From contig DATKSG010000079.1 in NCBI GenBank assembly GCA_035531775.1, forward strand, positions 27,867 through 91,866: DNA of 64,000 bases. Direction: 5' to 3'. The notes under the pieces were generated by a model. It worked only from the letters and a program-made list of their open reading frames with translations, searched no databases and was not told where the DNA came from. The stretch is from DATKSG01 sp035531775 (GTDB lineage Bacteria; Actinomycetota; Acidimicrobiia; Acidimicrobiales; UBA8190). Below, piece after piece: positions 57,540-64,000 of this stretch. Each line of letters starts with the position of its first letter. The first letter of the stretch is position 1. Made by a program: the position numbers and the translations under genes.

Positions 57540-58487
57540 TCAGACCAGCTGGGCCCCGGGAGCCACCACGGCGTCGACCTGCGCACGCTGGTCGTCGTTC
57601 AACACCCAGTCCGCCGCCGCCACATTGGCGTGCACCTGGGCCGCCGAGGTGGCCCCGGCAATGACCGATGCCACCGGCGAGCGACCGGCCAGCCAGGCGA
57701 TGGCCAGCTCCACCAAGGTGCGCCCGGCGCCTTCGGCCACGGCGGCCAACTCCTCTACGGCGCTGAGGTTGGCTTCGGAGGCCAGCCGCCCGTACTGCTC
57801 GGAATCGAGCCGGGCCAGGCGCGTGCCGCTGGGAGCCGGCTCGCCGCGCCGGTACTTGCCGGTCAACAGGCCCCGAGCCAGGGGGAAGTACGGGATGAAG
57901 GCCACGTGCGAGCGCTCGCACTGGGCCAGCACGCCGTGCTCGGGCACCCGGTGCAAGATGCTGAACTCGTTCTGCACGCTCACGAACCGGGCCGCCCCGT
58001 CGGCCACCGCCTGGTCGGCTTCGTGAAGCTGCTCGACGGAGAAGTTCGAGCAGCCGATCTGTCGCACCTTGCCGGCGCTAACCTGTTCGTCCAGCGCGGC
58101 CAGGGTCTCGGCGATGGGTGTGGCCGGGTCCGGCGCGTGCAACTGGTAGAGGTCGATGTGGTCGGTGCCGAGCCGTCGCAGGCTGTCGTCCAGGGCCTGG
58201 CGCACGTAGGCGGGGCTGGCCCCCTTGCGCTGTGGGTCCACCTCCATGCCGAACTTGGTGGCCAACACCACTTCGGAGCGTCGCCACCCGAGGGCGGTGC
58301 CGAGGAACTGCTCGCTGCGGGTGGCGCCGTAGATGTCGGCCGTGTCGAAAAACGTGATGCCGGCCTCCAGTGCGGCATCGACCACGGCCGCGGTGGCCCC
58401 GGCGTCGATACGGCCGCCGAAGTTGTTGCAGCCCAGCCCGACCACCGACACCTCGAGCGAGCCGATCCGGCGGGTGGGCATCGTCAT
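57540..58487 (-). CDS. Aldo/keto reductase
   Basis: A 315-residue protein from ATG 58487. The catalytic tetrad residues are in FFDTADIYG (D, Y), ATKFGMEVDPQRKG (K) and LYQLHAPDP (H). The NADPH site region SNFSVEQLHEAD and the C-terminal VIAGATSAAQVHANVAA fit the family of voltage-gated-channel-beta-like AKRs. It reduces carbonyl compounds; the physiological substrate is unknown. It overlaps the thioesterase-like gene at 58484 by 4 bp. Confidence 0.9.
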   Translation of the reverse strand: MTMPTRRIGSLEVSVVGLGCNNFGGRIDAGATAAVVDAALEAGITFFDTADIYGATRSEQFLGTALGWRRSEVVLATKFGMEVDPQRKGASPAYVRQALDDSLRRLGTDHIDLYQLHAPDPATPIAETLAALDEQVSAGKVRQIGCSNFSVEQLHEADQAVADGAARFVSVQNEFSILHRVPEHGVLAQCERSHVAFIPYFPLARGLLTGKYRRGEPAPSGTRLARLDSEQYGRLASEANLSAVEELAAVAEGAGRTLVELAIAWLAGRSPVASVIAGATSAAQVHANVAAADWVLNDDQRAQVDAVVAPGAQLV

Positions 58488-59362
58488 GGCACAGTCTTCT
58501 CGGAGGTGGTGGTCTTCTTGCGAGCGCTGGTCTCCTGGGGGGCGGTGGGGCGGACGAAGACGGTGTCGTCGGTCCACAGGCGCACGCTGATGGACTGGCT
58601 GGCCGTGCCGAGCAAGGTGCCGTCCTCGGCCCACAGGTGCGCCTCGCCCTGGGCGAACCCGTGGGCCAGGGCGTGCATGCGGATGTCACACAGCACCCAA
58701 CCAGTGGGCACCAGTCGAGCCACCCGCAAGGTGTTGTCCAGGCTGCGCCCCAAGGTGCGTCGCCCGAGCGGCTGCGACACCGCCCCCGACACGTAGTCGC
58801 CGATCACAGCCAGCGTGGCGGCCGAGGGCTCGAGCTGGCCCGGCAGCCGAGCCCAAAAGGCGGAGTGGGCGTCGCCGGGCTGGCCGTCGAGTTGGCTGAA
58901 CAGCCGTCCCCGAGCCACCCGGTGCTCTACCCGGGTGAGCACGCTGCCGGCGAAGAACGACGGGATCTCCTGCAGCGGGCAGTCGTCGGGGGCCGGCACG
59001 TCGGGAGGCTCGACCCAGGTGCCGCTCACCTCGAGGTCATTGCTACCTAGCGCGGCGTTGACGGTCAGGATCTCGCGCTCGCCCAAACGGGCGATGGCTC
59101 GGCCCTGGGTGGTGTTGCGGCCGCTGGCGGCCAGCACCACCTCCCACTCGACCTCGGTGCCGGTGGGGGCATACGACAGGTACTGGGCCGTGGCCCACAC
59201 CGTGGGCCGTCCCGACGCCTCCTCCAGGGCCACCAGCCCGGCGGCCAGGGCGCAGCCCCCGTAGAGGAAGTGCCCCGGCGTGGACACCGACGGCGTGACC
59301 GCCATACGCCAGTGCCGGCCGTCGTCGCCGCGCTCGAGCCCGAGGAAATGCCGTGCGTCCAT
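58484..59362 (-). CDS. Acyl-CoA thioesterase-like hotdog protein
   Basis: A 292-residue protein with two hotdog halves: GHFLYGGCALAAGLVALEEA and TAQYLSYAPTGTEVEWEVVL, then a second half ending RLVPTGWVLCDIRMHALAHG and AHLWAEDGTLLGTASQSISV. The pattern is that of acyl-CoA thioesterase domain proteins of the TesB type. A tail of basic and threonine residues (SARKKTTTSEKT) follows. It is transcribed together with the aldo/keto reductase. Confidence 0.82.
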   Translation of the reverse strand: MDARHFLGLERGDDGRHWRMAVTPSVSTPGHFLYGGCALAAGLVALEEASGRPTVWATAQYLSYAPTGTEVEWEVVLAASGRNTTQGRAIARLGEREILTVNAALGSNDLEVSGTWVEPPDVPAPDDCPLQEIPSFFAGSVLTRVEHRVARGRLFSQLDGQPGDAHSAFWARLPGQLEPSAATLAVIGDYVSGAVSQPLGRRTLGRSLDNTLRVARLVPTGWVLCDIRMHALAHGFAQGEAHLWAEDGTLLGTASQSISVRLWTDDTVFVRPTAPQETSARKKTTTSEKTVP

Positions 59363-59438
59363 ATGCCCGGCACCCTACCGGTGGCGGCGGACAGCACCTA
59401 CCGGTGCCGGTATAGGACAACTACCGGCACCGACGGGC

Positions 59439-61094
59439 TCAGCAGCCGGTGGGGTCGGCCGCCACCACCTGCCCGGCGCTGTTGGTCGAGGCCACCGGGG
59501 CCAGCTGCGAGGGCAGCGGGTGGGCCGGGGCGGTGAGCCCGGGCACCGAGGGCACGGTGAAGGGGATCCCGCTGTCGGCCGGCGAAGCGGGAACGCCGCC
59601 ACCGACCACCACGCCGCACGTGCCGACGTAGGCCGCCGGTATGGGGTCGAGCGGCGCCACCGGGCTCGCCTGCGGGTCAGGGTCGGCGTACAGCATCACC
59701 CCGGGCTCCGAGGTGGTGTTGGTGGCTTCGGCCTGGCGGTAGTAGTTGGCCCCGCAGGTGTTGTCGGCCGAATTGTTGGTCTCGCTCGAAGGGCAGCGGC
59801 GCGTCACGCCGTCGCTGCCGGGCTGGGTGGCACAGGCCTGCTCGCTCGACGGCGAGCCGCTGCTGCAGTTGTAGGGGCCCCAGTCCTTGGTCGTGCCGTT
59901 GGGCTCCTGGTAGTTGTAGACGTCGCGCCGGTTGCTGGTGGAGGAGTTGCTCCCGCCTCCGCCGCTGTAGAGCGTGCGCTGGTTGGTGTAGGCCCCCAGG
60001 CAGATGCCATCGGCGCACGCCCCGCCGCCAAAGCTGGCGAAGGGGAAGGGGTTCTCGGCGATGGGGGCGAGCGACGTGGCCGACTTCGACCCGGCCGCCG
60101 ACGTGAACAACGTGGTCCAGCCGGCCAGGGTCTCGGCCCCGCCCATTGGGCTCCAGTCCAAGGTGAAGGCGCCGCCGTCGGACGAGCCGTAGAAGGTGTT
60201 GCCCGACCCGTACTGTCCGTCGGTGCCGTCGTGCTCACCGCTGTCGCCGTTGTCGTCGCCGCCCAGGAACACCTGTCCGCCGGTCAGGACCAGGTCGAGG
60301 GCGGTGGTGTTCGGAGTGCCGGTCGACACCCACGGGGTGACGGCGGGTGGCGTGGCCGGGTTGGGGAGGTTCCAGCCCGGATGCAGCGAGGTGAGCCAGC
60401 CGGCCGAGGGCTTGGTGAACCACGTCGGGCTGAAGGGCTGCGACGCCTCCGACGGGTTGTCGGTGAGCGGGGTGTAGGGACCGGTCCACGCCAGCGGGGT
60501 GAAGGGGCACTGGTGGCTGCTTTGGCCGGCCACGTACAACAGCCACTCGGCGCCGTACAGGGCGATGTCCTCCACGCCGCAGGAGCCCGGGGGCAGGGGC
60601 TGGTAGTTGGTGTCGAAGCCGGCGCCCACCCCCGGCCCGCTCACCGCCGGGTAGGCCGGCTGCGGGCAGCCGCCGCCGGGGTTGTCGGTCTGGACCTGGC
60701 CCGGGTCGGGCGCGGTGTACTGGTTGGCCGTGGGGCACGACGAGGGGTTGTTGCCGTAGGGCTGGCCGTTCTCGGTGCCATAGGGGTTCCCGTCACCGTT
60801 GGGGGTGACCATCACGGTGCCCGAGTGGTAGTTGTCGCCGTTGTTGGGCAGCTGCGATGTCCCTGCTTCGGCGTAAGTGTGGCCGTTGCCGTCGGTGATG
60901 GTCAGCTGCAGGCTGTGACATCCCGGGTAGACGCCGGAGAAGGTGGAGGCATTGTCGTAGTTCGGACATCCGTTGGCCCCCGGGGGATTGGGCCCGGCGC
61001 TGATGGCCGCCGATACCCCGGCCCACAGAGCCAGGGTCAGTGCCGAGATGCCGATACCGATGGTGACCGTCGTCGCCCGCTGGCGCGCCCGCAT
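59439..61094 (-). CDS. Large secreted protein of unknown family
   Basis: A 551-residue protein from ATG 61094. The start (RARQRATTVTIGIGISALTL, then ALWAGVSAAIS) is an export signal. The body is rich in glycine, asparagine, serine and proline, with about fifteen cysteines likely to form disulfides, and few lysines. Repeated motifs of type PNGDGNPYGTENGQPYGNNP and GSSDGGAFTLDWSPMGGA suggest a surface-exposed adhesin or enzyme-like fold. No catalytic motif or known domain was recognised. It stands alone between a thioesterase-like gene and a fatty-acid operon. Confidence 0.7.
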   Translation of the reverse strand: MRARQRATTVTIGIGISALTLALWAGVSAAISAGPNPPGANGCPNYDNASTFSGVYPGCHSLQLTITDGNGHTYAEAGTSQLPNNGDNYHSGTVMVTPNGDGNPYGTENGQPYGNNPSSCPTANQYTAPDPGQVQTDNPGGGCPQPAYPAVSGPGVGAGFDTNYQPLPPGSCGVEDIALYGAEWLLYVAGQSSHQCPFTPLAWTGPYTPLTDNPSEASQPFSPTWFTKPSAGWLTSLHPGWNLPNPATPPAVTPWVSTGTPNTTALDLVLTGGQVFLGGDDNGDSGEHDGTDGQYGSGNTFYGSSDGGAFTLDWSPMGGAETLAGWTTLFTSAAGSKSATSLAPIAENPFPFASFGGGACADGICLGAYTNQRTLYSGGGGSNSSTSNRRDVYNYQEPNGTTKDWGPYNCSSGSPSSEQACATQPGSDGVTRRCPSSETNNSADNTCGANYYRQAEATNTTSEPGVMLYADPDPQASPVAPLDPIPAAYVGTCGVVVGGGVPASPADSGIPFTVPSVPGLTAPAHPLPSQLAPVASTNSAGQVVAADPTGC

Positions 61095-61184
61095 GGTCCG
61101 CCTCCCCGCCCCCCGAGTTGGCCGTGCACCGCCGTTGGCGCAGGACACGAACATGACACGGGTGTCAGGCAGTGTCAAGGGCGG

Positions 61185-62732
61185 TCAGTTCACGCTGCGT
61201 GGACGCCCCTCCCAGTAGGGCTGGCGCAGCTTGTACTTCTGGAGCTTGCCGGTGGCCGTGCGCACCAGGCTGTCGCGCCGCTCGATGCTGGTGGGGCACT
61301 TGAAATGCGCCATGCGCCCACGGCAGTGCTCGATGAGCTCGGCTTCGGTGGCCTGCGCCCCGGGGTGGAGCACCACCAGGGCCTTGATGGTCTCGCCCCA
61401 CTTCTCGTCGGGCACGCCGATCACCGCCGCCTCGGCCACGGCCGGGTGCTGGTAGAGGCAGTCCTCCACCTCGATTGACGACACGTTCTCCCCGCCGGTG
61501 ATGATGACGTCCTTCTTGCGGTCGGAGATGACGGTGAAGGCCCCGTCGAGATATCCGCCGTCACCGGTGTGGAACCACCCCCCCTCCAGGGCCCGGGCCG
61601 ACTCCTCGGGCTGCTCCCAGTAGCCGGCGAAGACGTGGTTGGAGCGGGCCAGGACCTCACCCTCCTCGTCCACCGCCATGCGCACGCCCACCGCCGGCAC
61701 CCCGGCGCGCCCGAGGCGGTCGGCGCGCTCGGGCCCGGACAAGGCGTCCCATTCGGCCGGGGCCCGGTTCACAGTCAAGAGCGGGGCTGTCTCGGTAAGG
61801 CCGTAGATCTGGATGAACTCCCAGCCGAGCTCGGACTCGACCAGCTCGATGGTGCGTCGCGGCGGAGGGGCGCCGGCCGCCACTATGCGCACGGTGCCGC
61901 GCCCGGGCACGGGTCGCCCCGCCTCGGCGCGCGCGGCGGCGGCACCGAGTATGGCCGCCACCACGGCCGGCGCCCCGCACAGCAGGGTCACGCCGTGTTC
62001 CTCGATGCGGGCCAGGATGTCCTCCCCGTCCACCTTGCGCAGCACGATGTGGCGCCCGCCCATGGCCGTGACCCCGTAGGGCATGCCCCAGCCGTTGCAG
62101 TGGAACATGGGCAGGGTGTGCAACAGCACGTCGCGGTCGGTCACCGTGGTGTGCCATCCGAAGATGGTGGCGTTCAGCCAGCAGTTGCGATGCGTGAGCT
62201 GCACGCCCTTGGGTCGGGCTGTGGTGCCCGAGGTGTAGTTGATCGAACAGGTGGCGTCCTCGTCGGGCTCCCATCGCTGCGGCAGAGCTCCGCTGGGGGC
62301 CGGGGCGAAGAGGCGCTCGTCGTCACGGCCGTCGAGCACCAGCCGGTGGGCGGCTGCTGCGGCGCCGAGTGCCTGGTCGAGCTCGGGGTCCACCAGCAGT
62401 ACGGAGGCACCCGAGTGCTCCACGATGTAGGACACCTCATCGGCGTGAAGGCGGAAGTTGATGGGAACCAGGACCCGGCCGAAGCCGCTCGTGCCGAAGA
62501 ACGAGATGAGAAAGCGCGCCGAGTTGGGGCTCACGATGGCCACCCGGTCGCCGGCGCCCACTCCCATGTCGTCGAGGGCCAGGGCCATGCCCAGGGCCCG
62601 GTCGTGCACCTCGCCGTAGGTGAGCGACCCGAGGGACCCGGCCACCCCCGGCTCGTCCACCACGGCCACCCGGTCGCCGTGTACCAGGGCGGCGCGTTCT
62701 AAGAAGTCGCCGACGGTGAGGGGGACGCGCAT
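61185..62732 (-). CDS. Acyl-CoA synthetase / AMP-binding protein (fatty-acid-CoA ligase)
   Basis: A 515-residue adenylate-forming enzyme. The phosphate-binding P-loop is YTSGTTARPKGVQLTHRN, the adenine region is QIYGLTETAPLLTVNRAP, and the hinge and C-terminal lid segments are WFHTGDGGYLDGAFTVISDRKKDVIITGG (key parts TGDGGYLD and DRKKDVIITGGENV) and TATGKLQKYKLRQP with the catalytic lysine. It activates fatty or aromatic acids to acyl-CoAs. It is the last gene of an operon with an enoyl-CoA hydratase. Confidence 0.92.
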   Translation of the reverse strand: MRVPLTVGDFLERAALVHGDRVAVVDEPGVAGSLGSLTYGEVHDRALGMALALDDMGVGAGDRVAIVSPNSARFLISFFGTSGFGRVLVPINFRLHADEVSYIVEHSGASVLLVDPELDQALGAAAAAHRLVLDGRDDERLFAPAPSGALPQRWEPDEDATCSINYTSGTTARPKGVQLTHRNCWLNATIFGWHTTVTDRDVLLHTLPMFHCNGWGMPYGVTAMGGRHIVLRKVDGEDILARIEEHGVTLLCGAPAVVAAILGAAAARAEAGRPVPGRGTVRIVAAGAPPPRRTIELVESELGWEFIQIYGLTETAPLLTVNRAPAEWDALSGPERADRLGRAGVPAVGVRMAVDEEGEVLARSNHVFAGYWEQPEESARALEGGWFHTGDGGYLDGAFTVISDRKKDVIITGGENVSSIEVEDCLYQHPAVAEAAVIGVPDEKWGETIKALVVLHPGAQATEAELIEHCRGRMAHFKCPTSIERRDSLVRTATGKLQKYKLRQPYWEGRPRSVN

Positions 62733-62761
62733 GGTGTGGCTCCTTTGGCCTCAGGTGGTCG

Positions 62762-63622
62762 TCAGTCGCCGAACACGGGGTCGCGATGCTCGTGGCGGGC
62801 CCGCACCGCTTCTTCGAAGTTGGCCGTGGTCAGCCGGACATATAGCTGGGCCACCGCTTCGTGGTCCATGTGGGCCGACAGGCTCGAGGCGTCGAGGCTC
62901 GACCACAGCAGCCGCTTGGTGAGCTCGATCCCCACCCGGCTCAGCGCCGCGATGCGCTCGGCCATGGCGTAGCACTCCTCGAGCAGCGCCGACGCCGGCA
63001 CCACCCGCGACACCAGCCCCATGGCGGCCGCCTCGGCCACCGGCACGTCGCGCCCGGTGAGCATGATCTCGAAGGCCCGCGACGAGCCCACCGCCCGGGG
63101 CAGCAGGTAGCTCAGGCCGAGCTCGCTCGAGGTGAGGCCGTTGTTGACCCCTGCGGCGCGGAAGAACGCACCCTCGGCGGCCAGGCGGATGTCGGCGGCC
63201 AGGGCCAGGCACATGCCGCCGCCGATAGCCGGGCCGTTCACCGCCGCGATGACGGGCTGGTGCATGGCCCGAAGCTGTCGGATGACGTCGTCGAGCAGCT
63301 CCATGGACCGAAGCGCGATGGTCGGGCGCGTGAGCCCCTCGATGTGGGGGATGTGCCCGGCGTGCTCGAGGTCGGCTCCCGAGCAGAAGCCGGATCCGGC
63401 CCCCGTGAGCACGACGACGCGCGCCGTGTTGTCGCGGCTCACCTCCTCGAGTGCCTGGCGCAACGGGATCATGACGTCGAAGGCCATGGCGTTCATGCGT
63501 TCGGGCCGGTTGAGCGTGATCAGCGCCACCTTCGGGCGCGGCTGCTGCACCAGCACGAACGAGCCGTCCTGGGCTCCGTCTCCGGCTCCGTCTCCGGCTC
63601 CGGCCGGCGTGGTGTCGCTCAT
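62762..63622 (-). CDS. Enoyl-CoA hydratase/isomerase family protein
   Basis: A 286-residue crotonase-fold protein from ATG 63622, with a Gly/Asp-rich start (DGAGDGAQDG). The oxyanion-hole segments are GFCSGADLEHAG and GPAIGGGMCLALAADIRLA, the latter with the usual G-G pair; LGLSYLLPRAVG and TGRDVPVAEAAAMGLVSRVV complete it. The enzyme should act on the acyl-CoA made by the ligase 29 bp downstream. It overlaps the upstream gene by ATGA. Confidence 0.9.
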   Translation of the reverse strand: MSDTTPAGAGDGAGDGAQDGSFVLVQQPRPKVALITLNRPERMNAMAFDVMIPLRQALEEVSRDNTARVVVLTGAGSGFCSGADLEHAGHIPHIEGLTRPTIALRSMELLDDVIRQLRAMHQPVIAAVNGPAIGGGMCLALAADIRLAAEGAFFRAAGVNNGLTSSELGLSYLLPRAVGSSRAFEIMLTGRDVPVAEAAAMGLVSRVVPASALLEECYAMAERIAALSRVGIELTKRLLWSSLDASSLSAHMDHEAVAQLYVRLTTANFEEAVRARHEHRDPVFGD

Positions 63623-63993
63623 GAGCGGTCCTGTCGGGAACCGAGCAACCGGAAGGTGTTGGCGTAGAGGAGGTACCCCCCGGCGCCACTCAGGTCGGCC
63701 CACTGCCCATAGGCGTCGGTGCCCTCGCCGCCCAGTCGCGGGGCCACGTGGGCCCGCATGGTGCCGAAGGCGGCTTCGGGGTCGTCGGTGTCGAGCTCGT
63801 AGAGGTGCAGGAAGCGGGGATCGCCGTCGCCGGCGTGGTCGTACGGCGTGATCTGGGTGAAGCCCGGCACCGAGGCGGCCGCGATTTGGCGCAGGTGCAC
63901 GAAGTCCCCCCAGTCGCGAAGGCCTTGGGCCAGCGCCGGGCTCTTGGGGCTGATCCACACCACGAGCAGCCCGGTGGTCGGCCGGCCGCTCAA
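63619..63993 (-). CDS. Conserved hypothetical protein, possibly 5' partial
   Basis: At least 124 residues; the visible start is TTG 63993, but the frame is open to the window edge (64000), so the true start may lie outside. Sequence such as LLVVWISPKSPALAQGLRDW, GFTQITPYDHAGDGDPRFLH and LYELDTDDPEAAFGTMRAHV shows a conserved small protein, probably of ferredoxin-like (dimeric alpha-beta barrel) fold. It overlaps the hydratase gene by ATGA and should share its operon. No known family name. Confidence 0.65.
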   Translation of the reverse strand: MSGRPTTGLLVVWISPKSPALAQGLRDWGDFVHLRQIAAASVPGFTQITPYDHAGDGDPRFLHLYELDTDDPEAAFGTMRAHVAPRLGGEGTDAYGQWADLSGAGGYLLYANTFRLLGSRQDRS

Positions 63994-64000
63994 GATGCCC

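Noticed and set aside
59280..61478. A 732-residue plus-strand open frame.
   Set aside because: It is antisense to the secreted protein and to parts of both neighbouring genes, has valine/glycine/arginine-heavy shadow composition and no ribosome site; the minus-strand genes have clear domains and signals.

Overview
This 64 kb window is a high-GC stretch of actinobacterial chromosome. The gene types fit a member of Acidimicrobiia or a relative: GTG and TTG starts are common, many neighbours overlap by 4 bp (ATGA or GTGA), and there is a deazaflavin-dependent nitroreductase, an LCP wall-polymer ligase, an Rpf-like muralytic protein, a DUF4193-like acidic protein and many acyl-CoA enzymes. The phylum is fairly safe; the class is an inference. 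Most of the window looks like ordinary chromosome, with no phage, plasmid backbone, CRISPR array or recognisable defence island. The one intact mobile element is an IS21-family insertion.

Layout. 1-6.6 kb: tail of a 2-oxoacid dehydrogenase E1 beta gene with a free-standing lipoyl domain, then an MBL hydrolase/DUF2804 pair, a large secreted propeller-phosphoesterase and an HNH-type nuclease. 6.6-17.2 kb: a membrane diguanylate cyclase with an unknown partner, an EEP phosphatase, a DrrAB-type ABC exporter, and a minus-strand run of a membrane-anchored protein, a methyltransferase, a methyltransferase-DNA glycosylase fusion and a DUF7064-like protein. Divergent from that run are an aminoglycoside-phosphotransferase-like kinase and DUF6285. 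17.2-22.6 kb: two divergent COG4315 lipoproteins, an ECF sigma factor, and its zinc-finger anti-sigma gene split by the IS21-type element (19616-22233) with a visible 5-bp target duplication. 22.6-33.7 kb: YdeI-like protein, enoyl-CoA hydratase, GGDEF protein, LCP protein, two SDRs, an FAH-family hydrolase, ArfB, a DUF4193-like protein, an Rrf2 regulator and two alpha/beta hydrolases. 33.8-41.3 kb: Rpf-like gene behind a probable c-di-AMP riboswitch, SurE, aldose epimerase, a large GGDEF-EAL protein and three tRNA genes (Lys, His, Arg). 41.5-44.8 kb: two methyltransferases, a ParA-type ATPase with a zinc-ribbon partner, and DedA. 44.8-51 kb: a pseudopilin operon whose last gene carries a seven-blade propeller, next to a membrane-anchored Kelch-type propeller protein. 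51-64 kb: MBL hydrolase, PAS-GGDEF-EAL protein, a carotenoid-oxygenase remnant, thioesterases, YceI, DUF2252, aldo/keto reductase, a secreted protein of unknown family and a fatty-acid activation operon.

Themes. Four proteins carry GGDEF domains (two also EAL), so c-di-GMP signalling is dense here. A probable c-di-AMP riboswitch controls a cell-wall enzyme. Acyl-CoA metabolism recurs (hydratases, ligase, thioesterases, SDRs). The observations most worth checking are the IS21 insertion that disarms an anti-sigma factor, the methyltransferase-MUG glycosylase fusion, the pilin-propeller fusion operon, the unknown protein encoded beside the first diguanylate cyclase, and an orphan structured element at about 29.76-29.82 kb with partial likeness to a cobalamin riboswitch core.
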